Shown one piece after another: positions 52,433 to 63,400 of a stretch of DNA of 64,000 bases (position 1 is its first letter; every line of letters starts with the position of its first letter). The notes below the pieces were generated by a model. That model saw only the letters and a program-made list of their open reading frames with translations, searched no databases and was not told where the DNA came from. Source of the DNA: Burkholderiales bacterium. Its GTDB lineage: Bacteria > Pseudomonadota > Gammaproteobacteria > Burkholderiales > Burkholderiaceae_C. Location: contig JACRPO010000008.1 of assembly GCA_016223165.1 (NCBI GenBank), forward strand, positions 124,001 through 188,000, written 5' to 3'. The position numbers and the translations under genes were made by a program.

Positions 52433-52951
52433 ATGCCCCGTATCGCTGCCCTCGCGGACGCTCAACTGCCCGAGGCCTCGCGCCCGATGGTCGATGCCGT
52501 CAAGTCCAAGCTCGGCATGGCCCCGAACATCATCCGCACGCTGGCACACGCGCCCGCGGCGCTGAACGCCTACCTGTCCATGTCGCAGGCCCTCGCCGGC
52601 GGGGCCCTCAGCGCCGGCGAGCGCGAGGAGGTGGCGCTGGCCGTGGCCCAGGCCAACGGCTGCGGCTATTGCCTGTCGGCGCATTCGCTGATGGCCAAGG
52701 GCGCCGGGGTCGCGGCCGACAAGCAACTGGCCGCTCGCCAGGGCGAAGGCTCGCCGCTCACGGCGCTGGCACGCAAGGTGACGCTGACGCGCGCGCAGCT
52801 CAACGACAAGGACGTCGCCGACGCGCACGCCGCCGGCCTGAGCGATGCGCAGATCGTCGAGGTGCTGGCCCAGGTGGCGTTCAACACGCTCACCAACTAC
52901 GTGAACCACGTGGCGGCCACCGATATCGACTTTCCTGTCGTCCGGGTCTGA
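52433..52951 (+). CDS. Carboxymuconolactone decarboxylase-family (AhpD-like) protein
   Basis: A 172-residue helical protein with ANGCGYCLSAHSLMAKG (CxxC plus His), homologous to 49224-49793. It probably acts in peroxide or electrophile defence with a thioredoxin or lipoyl partner. The next gene, a sigma factor, is on the other strand. Confidence 0.86.
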   Translation: MPRIAALADAQLPEASRPMVDAVKSKLGMAPNIIRTLAHAPAALNAYLSMSQALAGGALSAGEREEVALAVAQANGCGYCLSAHSLMAKGAGVAADKQLAARQGEGSPLTALARKVTLTRAQLNDKDVADAHAAGLSDAQIVEVLAQVAFNTLTNYVNHVAATDIDFPVVRV

Positions 52952-53061
52952 GGGCGGCGCACTCCGCCTCGACGGGAGGCACCTCGTCCTGGCGGAGCCG
53001 CGTTCACGCCGGGCGTCATGGGCCGGGCGCGCCGCGCAGCAAGGCTTGGCCGGCGTGCCGC

Positions 53062-53736
53062 TCAGGCTTCTGCCAGTCGATAGGCCTGCCCGCAGGCGGC
53101 GGGTCGCACGGGCCGGTCTCGCCCCCACCCGGCCTCCAGGCAGGCTCGCCGTTTCCTCCGCGCGCGATGAAGCACGACGTGACAGTTGCCCGTGCTGATG
53201 CCCAGGCGCTCGCTGCTCTCCCTCGGCTCCAGCCCGAGCACTTCGCGCATCACGAACACGCGGCTCGTCTGGGCGGGCAAGGTCCTCAGGCACGCCTCGA
53301 GCACGGTCCAGAACTGCCGCGACTGCATCGCTTCGTCGGGGCTTGGCCAGGTTGCCGGCCGCATGTCCTCTCGCCAGGCACCTTGAGTGTTGAAGAGCCC
53401 GTCCAGGCAATCGTCGAGGTCCGCGCCCTCGGCAGCAAGACTCGACAGGTTGAAGCTCCGGCTTGCCTTGCGCAGGTGGTCGACGATGCCGTTGCGTAGG
53501 ATGGCGAAGACCCAGGTCTTCAAGGAAGATCTGCCGGCGAAGGCCGAAGACCCTCGCAGCGCGGCCGAGATGGCCTCCTGGACGATGTCTTCCGCCAGCG
53601 CGCAGTCGTGCGCCTGCCACTGCGCAAAGCGCAGCATGTCCGGCCGCAGCGCCACCAGCGCCGCGCCGCTGATACCGGATCGGCGGACTTCCAGCGGCCG
53701 CACCGACTCACGGCTGGCAACACACAACTCGGCCAT
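53062..53736 (-). CDS. ECF-type sigma factor without adjacent anti-sigma
   Basis: A 224-residue sigma factor homologous to 10095-10739: LRFAQWQAHDCALAEDIVQEAISAALR, KTWVFAILRNGIVDHLRK, linker ADLDDCLDGLFNTQGAW and PxxWPSPDEAMQSRQFW, then region 4 LPAQTSRVFVMREVLGLEPRESSERLGIS. GGGAGA precedes the ATG. Unlike its paralogue it has no ZAS gene downstream; only convergent CMD follows. Regulation may be transcriptional or by one of the other ZAS proteins. Confidence 0.86.
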   Translation of the reverse strand: MAELCVASRESVRPLEVRRSGISGAALVALRPDMLRFAQWQAHDCALAEDIVQEAISAALRGSSAFAGRSSLKTWVFAILRNGIVDHLRKASRSFNLSSLAAEGADLDDCLDGLFNTQGAWREDMRPATWPSPDEAMQSRQFWTVLEACLRTLPAQTSRVFVMREVLGLEPRESSERLGISTGNCHVVLHRARRKRRACLEAGWGRDRPVRPAACGQAYRLAEA

Positions 53737-54038
53737 CGTCTTCTCCCGAAAGGCGGCTTGGCGACACGGGCATCCGCGGCCGGCACGCTGGGATCACGAG
53801 CGCCGCGCTGCGGGGTCGGCCGCCAATCTATGGCCGGCGAAGGCAGCCCGTTTCACCCAACGTCTCGCGTCGGCTACCGTTCGTTCCTATCGCGCGAGTT
53901 GGCGCCCGCCCCGCCGGCCCTGTAAGAGACCAGGCGCCTGGGCGTCCAATGCACGGCTCCATCGCTCCATCACCCGGCTGTGGCACTCCCTGCCGGACCC
54001 CGAAGAGAGCCGGACGCAACACCCACCGGAGAAGAAAC
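53737..54038. other. Intergenic region with weak class B-like element
   Basis: About 300 bp between the divergent sigma and HAD genes. It holds GTAAGA (53932-53937) and CGTC (53953-53956) reading plus, but with a 15-bp spacer instead of 16, so the HAD gene is only a possible sigma target. Nothing else was recognised. Confidence 0.45.
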
Positions 54039-54737
54039 ATGCGCGTGAAGGCACTCACCTTCGACACCGGAGGCACCGTGCTCGACTGGCACGGCGGCCT
54101 CGTTCGCGCCTTGTCCCGCGCCGGCGTCACTCACGGCGTCACGCTGGACTGGCACGAGGTCGCAAACCATTGGCGACGGTGTGCCATGAAGGCCATCGTC
54201 GGCCAGGTCAGACCGGCATTCAACATGGACGATGTCCACCGCTCGACGCTGGCCGAGACGCTCGCCCACTACGGACTGGCCGGCCTCGGCCCCGCCGAAG
54301 TCGAAGACGTCTGGTCCGAGTGGCACAGGCTCGACGCCTGGGCCGACTTTCCGCAAGCGCTGGCCGAGCTCAGGCGGATGCTGCCGGTGGTCTCCTTCAC
54401 GATGCTGCCGACCTCGCTGGTGATCGACGTCTCTCGCAGGAACGGGCTCGCCTGGGATGCCGTCATCTCCTGCGAGATGCTCGGCGTGTACAAGCCGCAC
54501 CTGGAGGCCTACGCCACGACGGCGAAGTGGCTGGGGCTGGACCCATCGGACATCCTCATGGTCGCGTGCCACAACTTCGACCTGAACGCCGCCCAGAAGG
54601 CGGGCTACAGGACGGCGTTCATCCGCCGGCCCGACGAATGGGGTCCGGCCGGCCCGCCGGATCCGCACCCGAACATGGCCTACGACCTCGTCGAGGACGG
54701 GTTCGCCGCGCTGGTGCGACGCGTTGAATCGCTTTGA
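54039..54737 (+). CDS. Haloacid dehalogenase type II-like HAD hydrolase
   Basis: A 232-residue HAD-fold protein. Motif I reads LTFDTGGTVLDW, where the second Asp is replaced by Gly (DxG). Motif II Ser is in VVSFTMLPTS, motif III Lys in LGVYKPHLEAY and motif IV in MVACHNFDLNAAQKAG. The pattern fits 2-haloacid dehalogenase-like enzymes, which need only the nucleophilic Asp. The substrate is unknown. Confidence 0.8.
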   Translation: MRVKALTFDTGGTVLDWHGGLVRALSRAGVTHGVTLDWHEVANHWRRCAMKAIVGQVRPAFNMDDVHRSTLAETLAHYGLAGLGPAEVEDVWSEWHRLDAWADFPQALAELRRMLPVVSFTMLPTSLVIDVSRRNGLAWDAVISCEMLGVYKPHLEAYATTAKWLGLDPSDILMVACHNFDLNAAQKAGYRTAFIRRPDEWGPAGPPDPHPNMAYDLVEDGFAALVRRVESL

Positions 54738-54898
54738 GGTCGCGGTTCGTTGGTGGGTACGTGGCGCGCACTCGCGGCGCCAGCATGCGGGCGCGTTGAA
54801 CCTGGGTTGCCTGGCGGAGAGGTCGTCTGTCAGGGTCCGCATGACTCCTTGCCTCGCGGGCATTGGGTCTGCTGTCCGCCCATGGGTCCACTAGTTAT

Positions 54899-56564
54899 CC
54901 TAAAAACAGCAGCTACCCGGGTGCCGCGAGCGCCGGTGGCGGCGTTGGCAGGCCGATCTGGCCGACGATGCGTTGGCAGATGAAGTCGAGCAGCGTTCGC
55001 CATCGGTCGATCTTGGGCACCTGCTCCGCAGCAGCCCTGACGTGGGCGATGGCCGCATGAACATTGGCAATCATCGACTTGATCAAGCCAGCTTCGGCGT
55101 GCATCGGCGTGAGGTACAGCGTGGTCTGATTGCCGCTGCTGGTGGCGCGGCCGACGGCGGCCAGCAGCAGCGGCCGACTCGTCAGCACCTCGCGCCGGGC
55201 CTGCGGATTGGCCGCCCGCACGTACCAGCTCCACCAGTTGTAGACCAGCGCCACCGCGCGCGCCGTGACCTGGCTGCGATGCATGTCTTGCGTGGTGAAG
55301 CCGCCCCAGCCCCATTGGTTTTTCGGCTCGTCGAAGCCGTTCTCGCAGTCGCAGCGATCGCGGTACAGCTGGCCGATCGCGGCGATGTCGTACTGCGCGT
55401 TGGTCGCCAGTACCGTGTATTCCCAGACCTGCGCGCCGTCCTGCACTTCGTCATGAGGCAGCGCCAAGACGAGTTGCTCATTGGCCTCGTGCTGGCCGCG
55501 CTTCTTGGCCGTCAGCGCAATGTCGTGCTTGATGCGTCGGCGCAGAACGACCACGCGGCGGGCTTTGCTCCAGCCACTCAGACGCAACTCGTCCTCGATG
55601 GCCTGCCAGCCCTGGCTGGCCTCGCTGGCGTGCGTCCAGTCCTCGCGCCTGAACAGCCGCTCGATCAGCCGCTTGACATTGGCCGTCTTGCGCAGGCGCA
55701 GCAGGTAGCTCAAGCCCCGCTGTTCGCACACGTCGATGATGTCTTCGTTGCCGTAGCCGCAGTCACCGCGCACCAGCGCCGGGGCCTTGTCGCCCAGCTC
55801 GTCGAGCACTCGCGCCATCGCGGCCTTGGCGTGGCCCGAGGTGTGTTGCTTGCCCGAACTGAGCACCGCGTCGTGTACCGGGCCCAGGTTGCCGACCCAA
55901 AAGGTGTGCAGCACGTGGCTGGGCCGCCCTGGTTTGTGCGGGTTGTAGCCAATCTCGGCGCCTTCCTGGCGGCCTTACTCGGCCGTACAGCGGCTTGATG
56001 GCGGCGTCGATGTCAAGCACCTACGGCCGCTCCAGCGCATCGCGCACGCCCGTCATCAGTGCCTCACGCATCCACGGCTCGCTGGCCGGCGCTGCCATCG
56101 CCTTGAGCGCACGGCGCACCGAGTCTTCGCTGACCAGGCCGTTCAGGCCCAGAGCCTTCGCGGCCACCGCGTCGCCGCGAACACCGGCAATGTGCGCGTA
56201 ACGCTTGCTGCCGGCCAAAATCCCCAGCATCAGCGTGCCCAGCACGTCGCGCGGTCGTGATGCATTGGGGCTGCTGTAGTGCAAAGGGCAGGCCTGCACC
56301 CAGCGGTCGAACACACCAGCCGTGGCCAGGAATTCAGCGAAGAACACGATCTGTCCGTGCGGCGTCGCTTGGGCGGTCTCGTCCCACCGAACGTGAACCC
56401 GCCCGCCCATCGTGTCGGCCACCATCGCCGCCTCACCGGCCTGCGCCAGTGCGGACTTCTTCGGTTCGTCAGATTCACCCATCGGGTGAGTGTGCCAAAC
56501 CACCTCAAACCCGCGCCGGTGCTGAAGAAACAGGCGACGGCGCACTCTCAACTGCCGTTCTTAG
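54899..56564. mobile_element. IS1380-family insertion sequence
   Basis: A 1666-bp element bounded by imperfect inverted repeats (left CCTAAAAACAGCAG from 54899, right complement CCTAAGAACGGCAG ending 56564). It is flanked by a 5-bp duplication GTTAT (54894-54898 and 56565-56569). The intact duplication shows insertion by transposition and no later rearrangement at the ends. Its transposase gene is broken. Confidence 0.85.
54913..56482 (-). pseudogene. IS1380-family transposase, inactivated
   Basis: The first part (56482-56021) is open (MGESDEPKKSALAQAGEAA to GVRDALERP) and stops at a TAG exactly where family members continue into LDIDAAIKPLYGR. A frameshift follows near 55970. The rest (HVLHTFWVGNLGPV, ALVRGDCGYGNEDIIDVCEQRGLSYLLRL, CENGFDEPKNQWGWGGFTT) is open to 54913. 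The DDE-type residues survive but no single protein can be made. Confidence 0.85.
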
Positions 56565-56953
56565 GGTTATCGGAACCGCTGGACCTGAGCGCCATGGCGC
56601 TGCGCCGAAAGCGCACAGGCCCCGTATGGCCACTACCGCGCCCCATCCACGCCGCGCGATCCAGCACGCGCGGGCAGCCCAGCGTCTCCACCAAGCGCCG
56701 CAACTCGAGCTCGGAGCGCCCCTTCCCGCACCTGCAGCAGCGCGGCCACCGGGCCGGATAAGTCCGAGCCGTCTCCCGGCCCATCCAAACGGCGTCGCCG
56801 CACTGGAGTTGCGGCGCCAGCTCGACGTCTCCTACCCGACCACAGGTTCTCGTGCTGCGAGCTCACGGGCGGGACCCCGCGAATGCGCACCACCCTGCGT
56901 TCAACAGCTAGGCACGAGGGCGCCTCGTGCCGCTGCGGCACGGGATCAGAGCA
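56565..56953. other. Debris with a trace of an IS1595-type transposase
   Basis: About 390 bp after the IS. At 56788-56844 the plus strand reads NGVAALELRRQLDVSYPTT, close to the conserved SALELKRQLGVSYPTAW stretch of IS1595 transposases. The frame is disrupted on both sides. No intact gene is present. Confidence 0.5.
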
Positions 56954-57307
56954 TCAGATGCGGAAGCTCTCGATCTTCGCACCGCCCCTGATGGCTTCAC
57001 GGAGCCACACCGGCTGATTGCCGCGACCGGTCCAGGTGTTGCCGTTCTTGTCCCGGAACTTGACCGCCACCTTGCCCGTGCCGCGCTTCGCCTTTGCGGC
57101 AGGGCGTTTGGCGGGTGGAGGAGCTACCACCTTTGTCTTCAGTGGAGCACGTACGCCAAGCCCGAGGTCACTTGCCGTGAGCTCGTACTTCAGGATCGCT
57201 TCCTTGATCCGTGCGATCACCGTGGCGACTTCATCTTTCCGCAGCGCTTCTGCCTTCGCTTGGAGTTCCTTGATCTGCTTCTCGATGTCCGCGTACGTCT
57301 TTGCCAC
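56954..57307 (-). CDS. H-NS histone-like nucleoid protein
   Basis: A 117-residue protein with an N-terminal coiled-coil oligomerisation region (YADIEKQIKELQAKAEALRKDEVATVIARIKEAI) and the C-terminal DNA-binding motif FRDKNGNTWTGRGNQPVWLREAI. A Lys/Ala/Pro-rich linker joins them. H-NS-like proteins on mobile regions silence foreign DNA; this copy lies beside an IS and a recombinase. Confidence 0.92.
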   Translation of the reverse strand: MAKTYADIEKQIKELQAKAEALRKDEVATVIARIKEAILKYELTASDLGLGVRAPLKTKVVAPPPAKRPAAKAKRGTGKVAVKFRDKNGNTWTGRGNQPVWLREAIRGGAKIESFRI

Positions 57308-58040
57308 CTAAGGTGCTCCTCGGTTTGTATGTACCCCGGAAGTGTATGACGGGACAAAAGGAACACCTGTCGTCCAAACGCCCGCCGTCCTGACGGATGT
57401 GTTTCGTAGTCCCTCAGAGGAGTCCTCGCCGTCCTCGCTCCGCTAAGCTCGTGACCCGTGTCCTCCGACCACGAGGAAATCGAGAAGCCGCACGTCGACG
57501 ACCAGGAGCGGACTCTTCAGAAACTGGATAACGTGCTCATCAAAATCAGTACGGGTTCAGCGCAGCCCGAGGGATGGTTGTCCGCGATGACCGCGCCGGC
57601 CGCATTGAGCTCAAGTGCCCTCCGCACGATCTCGTGGGTGGACAGGGGTCTGGCTCAGTGTTCCCCGGAAGGACTCCTCAGCAAGCAGCAACGATCACCC
57701 GGCTGTGTCGCCGGCTCACGTTGCCCGGCCGCCAACCCCTCGGGGTGTCTCGGCGCTGCAGTTTGTCTTGGCGGACAGCGTGGTGGAATGGGAGTCCTCG
57801 CTCCGCAAAGCTCGTGAGCCGACCTCGATTAGTGAGCGGCGTGCATGTGCCTTGGGGCTGGTCGCGTGACTGCCGGCGGCACCCGTCACAGCGTCCACGA
57901 CAACCGGAAAATTGCGTGAGCAAGCGCGCACGGCATGGTTTGTCCCGGCAAAGCGAGCCAAACGCTCGCTTTGCCGGCTCAAAACGGTTCGCAATCGAGT
58001 ATCCAATCTAGGTCGCCCGAAACTCTTCCAGATGCGACAC
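57308..58040. other. Non-coding or decayed region with repeats
   Basis: About 730 bp upstream of H-NS. It contains a 27-bp direct repeat with two mismatches (GTCCTCGCTCCGC..., at 57432-57458 and 57791-57817) and a perfect 14-bp hairpin (57945-57977). A GTG-started frame at 57458-57817 is open, but its second half has frame-shadow composition, so I do not call it. Confidence 0.5.
57945..57977. repeat. Perfect 14-bp inverted repeat, 5-nt loop
   Basis: CCGGCAAAGCGAGC, loop CAAAC, GCTCGCTTTGCCGG. No U-tract follows, so it is more likely a palindromic element or recombination site than a terminator. Confidence 0.7.
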
Positions 58041-58916
58041 ATGGACAACCCGAAACCAGTGGAGCCGCGTAAACCGGCCGCCCCGCGCAGCCAGCTACTC
58101 GACTTCAACATTGCGCTGGCAGGCGTCGCGCTGTCGACGGACTTGGCTAGCGAGGGTCTGTATTTGCTTGCCCGCACGGTTCCGAGGCCCCGCGACGCCG
58201 TAGGTGCGGGCCGCGCGTGCGCAGAGGCGAGCAAGGCCGTCACTGCCGCCTTAGAGTTCCTTGGCCAGCCCGTCGAAGCGGCACGGCTTCGCGGCCAGCA
58301 GCTGTACGCGCTCGATGCCCGTATGACCTCCGAGCTCGAGACGTCATGCACTGGCAAGCACATCGCCCCGCGCGAGCGGCGGCTCACCAATCGCCCGGCC
58401 TGGGGCTCAGCAGAGCCGGCCAGAGGTCTTGACATCCATGCTCTGATCCGAGAACATGCAACTGTCGTGGCAAATGCTGCGGCAACAACTGGGACGATAG
58501 TCCCATACGTTGCATTCCACAGCGAATGCCGCATTCAGGCCCTCGGGCCCGTTTGCATGTTCGGCTCCGGGGCCGGCGAACGCTACTCCGGATGCACGTC
58601 CCCCGCGATCGCCATGTCGGTCGCAATGGGCAGGCTCGCAATAGTGAGTCCTGCTCAAACGGTGCACGCGTTGGACCCGCGAGGGCAACTGCCCATTGCG
58701 CCACGTGGCTTGAGCCAAGCGACCATTGTCGTGCGCTCATGCCAATGCCAACCTGCGCGGCCTGTAATTCACGAGGCTTCCAGGGAATTGGTCAACGCCG
58801 ATTATTCCAAGGCTCGACGCCCGCGGTGCCCCATTGCGTTTCCAGCGCCGTGGCCCCAAAGACCGCGGCCTGGAACCAAGTCCACCAAGCTTATTGGCTC
58901 TCCGAGCCATGAGTAA
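58041..58916 (+). CDS. Doubtful ORF, hypothetical
   Basis: 291 codons from MDNPKPVEPRKP. The first 120 residues look protein-like (LLDFNIALAGVALSTDLASEGLYLLARTV, AGRACAEASKAVTAALEFLGQPVEAARL). The rest is less convincing and has competing frames. No family or ribosome-binding site is clear. It may be a decayed gene. Confidence 0.3.
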   Translation: MDNPKPVEPRKPAAPRSQLLDFNIALAGVALSTDLASEGLYLLARTVPRPRDAVGAGRACAEASKAVTAALEFLGQPVEAARLRGQQLYALDARMTSELETSCTGKHIAPRERRLTNRPAWGSAEPARGLDIHALIREHATVVANAAATTGTIVPYVAFHSECRIQALGPVCMFGSGAGERYSGCTSPAIAMSVAMGRLAIVSPAQTVHALDPRGQLPIAPRGLSQATIVVRSCQCQPARPVIHEASRELVNADYSKARRPRCPIAFPAPWPQRPRPGTKSTKLIGSPSHE

Positions 58917-59183
58917 CACCGTCCTCGGCGCCACATGCTCGTTGGCGCGAGCTGTCCGCGTCGGGCGGTCATTCCATTCGGCAGCGTGACTCGTTCGCCG
59001 ATGTCCTGACCTCCTCACGCTAGGTCCTCGCCCTCGGGGGCCGGCTAGACGCATAGGGCCCGTCTTTTCGCCATTGGCACTTGCAGCCCCTTCTTCGCGC
59101 TGCATCCGCGGCCACGCGAGTCACGCGTGGCAATCAATTCATCAGCTTGGCTCCAGTGGATCTGTCCGGGGCAAGGAGTCATC

Positions 59184-60401
59184 ATGTCGAAGAATGTGAA
59201 GATCAAGGCCGCCAGGCCACACTCGCAAGATCCGGCCGATCACCCGCAAACAACCGACCACGTACCACGCCAATCACCCGAACCGTCGGCTGGCTCGGAT
59301 CGTCAAAGGGGCATTAGTCCGCCAGAGCCACTGCCTCCCACAGTCGAAGCGACAAATGTCGAGGCAAGTGCGACCAGCGACAACAGAAGTCAAGACGGCA
59401 CCAAGCCAAGAACAAGGCGGACATCGCATCAACGGGGGGGTGAGGCAACGACTGCCACCTTGCTCCAGCAGTGGCAGACCAGGAGCACGCTGGATCTTCC
59501 TTTCACCAGGGACGAGGACTGCAGCGCGGCTTTGCCCGTCGAGGTCCAGTCCCCCGCACACCTCAAAACGATCTTCTTGGGCGCCGGCCAGCCGCTGAAC
59601 TACGCGATCGACAGTGCATTCCAGTTCCTCGAACTGGAGCCGGAGTTCTCGCGCGCGTACCAGCCGCGAACGTCTATGCTTGCGCGGGCGGCGCGGGATG
59701 TCGTGGCGTCGACGCTCGGACGTGCCCTCAAAGACGTGGATCTGAAGCCCGTACTGTGGCTCGACAAGGCTAGCCACCGGGCGAGTCCTATGTGGTGCAT
59801 CCGATTCAGGTCGACCGGCCTCGCTGCGAACGCGATGCAGGACATCGAAGGCAACCTCCGCGCACTCGTCGGCCTGATCGCCAGCGATGGCAGGACGCTT
59901 TGGGCAACGCCGATCGCGGATCTTCTGCCCGACATCGAGGCGGCTGAGGCTGTCGTCAAAGCCGCCAAAGAGGTGCGGAGCACGGCCGGCGGGAAGCCGG
60001 CCGCGCCGGATTGTCGGGTGACTTCGCCGGACTTCTCGACGGAGATCGAACTGCCGACGAAGATCGGATCGGGTCCCGATTCCGAGCAGGAGGCCGTGGT
60101 CAAAGTTGGGGTCGGCGAGGTCATGGGCTACAACCGGCAGGCTCGCCAGATGGACTTCCTGATCGATGGTCACTCAACGACGACCGACATCAGCATGGAT
60201 ATGGCCGTCTTCAGGGAGCTGGTGCAGAGCCTGGCGGGCTCCGATGGCAATGAGTGCCGAATCTGGTACCGAATCGACCGCGAGGACGGAAAGGCCGTTC
60301 GCACCACGCTGTGCAAGCTGCAGCACATCCAGAGTGACCTGTTCAATCAGTTGCCGGACTTCAAGGAGGCGGAAGTGACAGCGGACCCGGTCACGGCCTG
60401 A
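59184..60401 (+). CDS. Hypothetical 405-residue protein
   Basis: Starts after a clear AAGGAG. The first about 95 residues are disordered and rich in Pro, Thr, Ser and Gln. The rest is a mixed fold (LKTIFLGAGQPLNYAIDSAFQFLELEPEF, GRALKDVDLKPVLWLDKASHRASPMWCIRF, EVMGYNRQARQMDFLIDGHSTTTDISMDMAVFRELVQSL). No family was recognised. It is convergent with and overlaps the recombinase gene by 55 bp, so it may belong to the same mobile unit. Confidence 0.7.
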   Translation: MSKNVKIKAARPHSQDPADHPQTTDHVPRQSPEPSAGSDRQRGISPPEPLPPTVEATNVEASATSDNRSQDGTKPRTRRTSHQRGGEATTATLLQQWQTRSTLDLPFTRDEDCSAALPVEVQSPAHLKTIFLGAGQPLNYAIDSAFQFLELEPEFSRAYQPRTSMLARAARDVVASTLGRALKDVDLKPVLWLDKASHRASPMWCIRFRSTGLAANAMQDIEGNLRALVGLIASDGRTLWATPIADLLPDIEAAEAVVKAAKEVRSTAGGKPAAPDCRVTSPDFSTEIELPTKIGSGPDSEQEAVVKVGVGEVMGYNRQARQMDFLIDGHSTTTDISMDMAVFRELVQSLAGSDGNECRIWYRIDREDGKAVRTTLCKLQHIQSDLFNQLPDFKEAEVTADPVTA

Positions 60402-63400
60402 ACGGTCGCTTCCTTGGGCGTGCTCGTTTGCGCAGCGTGCATTACGACCCAGGCAATCAGCAGTTCCTGGGTCGTTCGAATACGACGCGCCGCATCGACC
60501 GAAGGAACAAGGACGGCGCGGTTCGTCACCGGTTCGGGCGGATCGCCTTGCTCGGCCGTGTCGAGCCGGAAGTCCTTTCCGGCCTCTTCTGCCGGAGCCA
60601 CGAACCCGTCGAGCCCCGCTTCGGCGATCCAGTCGCGTGTCCTTGAATGAAGTCCACGCACCGTGACGAGGCGAAGGTCGGTCGGTGTGAGGCCCAGCAC
60701 CTTCACAAATGATTGGACAGCAAGAAAGTGCTGCCGGGTGTGCAGCACCAACTGCCTACGCGACCCGATCGGGACGCCGAGGTTAGGTACGTCAGTAGGA
60801 AGCAGGAGTCCGCCTGAAGTATCCGGCTCGATCAGCGCGGCTAGTTCACGCAAGCGTGCAGCGCCTATCGACTTCAGCGTCTCGGACTTGGTAACGACGG
60901 CCATGCCTTCGGCGTCGTGGTTCGGAAGGTGCCGCAGCAGATCGATCAGCGCGTCGAGCTCCTGTTCCGCCAGCCGGGAAGTCTCCAGGGCACTCCCGGG
61001 TCGATGGCCGCCGGTCACGAGCGCCAAGAACCTTGTTCGACGCAATGCCAACGACTCGGCTGGGAGCGGGTCCACCGCTGGAAGCACCGGTGCCTGGCCG
61101 TAGGCGGCATGCACCTCAACGGCGTCCAGATCGATCAGAGCACCGACGTCGATTCCCGCTCCACCCCAACGGGCGGCCTCAGGCTGCCGCTCCATCATCA
61201 GCTCCAGCATGTGCAGGTAGCAGCGGATCGTCGTCGTTGGACTGGCGTGGCCGAGCATCCTGGCGATCGACCAGATCGCGCGTCGGTCCAGCCGATCCGA
61301 GCCCAGCAAGAGTTTGCGAGCATGGAGGTAAGCCTCGCGGTCGACCTCGAGGCCGGGCCCGGGGGAGAGACCTCGGAGCAGCGCCAGCAGGCGGCACGCG
61401 AACGAGTGCCGCAACCCGTGCACCCGCGCGTCTGCCGATCGTGTCACCTGCTTCAGTAGCGAGCGCAGCGTGCCGGAGATGTTTGCCTTCGCCGCGCGGA
61501 AGCTCACCGCGCTGACGCCCGGCAAGAGCAGGGCCGACGCACCTGCGGCGTGATGCAGATTCCACCGTCGGATGATCTCGGCGATCACCTGGCGTTCAAC
61601 AGGCCCGAGTTGCTCGACGAGTGGCACCTGTCTGCGCGAGTGAAGCGTCTTCAGGCTTCGGATCGCGTTGGAGCGGATCAACACGACGATCGCGCCGTCG
61701 ACGTCTACCCAATCGTCGCGGTAGAGCCCGACCGCCTCGCTGACACGCAGGCCGAAGCGCGCGCAGGCGATGAGCACGAACGCCGCGGCAAGCCGATGGT
61801 CAGGGATCTGGATGATGTCGATACCGCCGACCAAAGCCTCCAGTGCCGCTCTGACTTCGGTCTCGAGGATGAGTGCCGGACGACCGAGTGCGACGCGGGC
61901 ACCCAGGTCGATTCCGGACCAATCTAATTCTTCGACCCCATACGTCTTTGCCGCGAAGTCCTGAAAGTCCTTCAACTGCGCCACGGTTCGGCGGGCCGCG
62001 TCGTACACGCGAGCAGCCTTGCTCTCTTCGGCGGTGAGCTCGCTTCCGGATGAAGCGTTGTTTGCCGGCGTAGCCCCGGTCTCTTCGACGTGCGCGTCCC
62101 ACCAAGCAACGATGTCTTCGTAGAACTCGCGGATGCTCTCCTCGTCTTCGTCGATAAGGCATCGATCATGAGCCAAGTCGATGAAGGGGCCCGCCAGCGA
62201 GTACCAGTACCGGCGGGCCGTCACGGCGCGGAGCCGTAGCTTCTTGCCAGTCCGGCTCTTGCGGGTCAGCAACACGCACGCGAAATGCGCCAGAACCTGC
62301 GGCCCGTCACCGTGTGCGAAGCCCGACGCCGCCGTCAGGCGGCGGATCTCGGCGATCGCCGCGCCTGTGTCGTGCAGGTCCGTCTCAAAGAGCTTGGTGA
62401 TGCCGTCGAGCAGGCCAGCGCAACGCTGGGCCGTCGTCGAGTCCTTTGCTACGCGGCCGGGGTCACCGACCGGGACAACGAAGGGCTCCTCTCCGTCCTC
62501 GAACTCGGGAGCATCCTCGGTCGGAGGCGGAAGTACGGGCGCCGACAAGCGCATCAGGCGGAACCAGTCGTGGTGGGGGAGCGCGGCCATGAATTGCCGA
62601 CCACTCAGGTGCGCGGCTTCCGCACCCGAGTGGTGCCAGGCGTTGAACTGCTGGCGCAGCTGGCACAGGCGACGGACGGCCGCAACCATCGAGGTCGCGC
62701 CGTCGGTATGTGTGCGAGCCCAGGCTGTCAGTTGCTCTGGCAGCGGCGCTTCACTGACGTCCCGGCGCTTCGCCGACAGCGCGATGCCGATCCAGCGGGC
62801 GGCGCACGCGGTGAGCTCCACGCGAAGGACCGGCCGCCCGTCGACCCAAACGTCCGCGTTGGCGCGTTCGAGCCAGTATCTCTTGTCGAAGCGGATCAGG
62901 CGCAGGTTCCGCCGCAGGTGCGCGAGGTCCATCAACGTTGCGGCGTGCGCGAGGCGGCACGCGAGCACCAGTTCGAAAGCGCCCAGCGCGGCCGCCAGCA
63001 TCGGCCCGGGCTTCCGCGCGCCGATGTCGAATGCGGCGGCGAGTGCATGGAAAGAGTGCAGTGCGGCGTCGACGCGCTCTTCGGCCCGCGGGAAGTCTTC
63101 TGTGAAGATGGGCGTGGGCTCCGGCACGGGTCGATAGTGGCGACGCAGGGCAAACAGCGTCCGGTTCGCATCCCAGGCGCTGCGCAGGACCTCCTCGAAT
63201 ACGTCGTAGCGTATCGTCGCGCCCGGGTGCGGCAAACCGCTCTTGCGAAAGAGCATGTCGTGCCCAATGGCCTGCCACTCCTCTGCCGTCAGCGCGGAGG
63301 GCGGCCGATCGCCGATCGCGCGGAGGATGTCTTCGCGTGCACGCAGCCTTGCCGCGTCCTGTGATCGCTCATGAGCGATGGCGCGCGCACGCGCACCGAA

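Noticed and set aside
57458..57817. GTG-started 119-codon frame
   Set aside because: Only the first about 30 residues look protein-like and one of the direct repeats lies inside it; evidence is too weak.
58384..58740. Minus-strand frame opposite the doubtful ORF at 58041
   Set aside because: Cys/Arg-rich composition without family, start signal or context.
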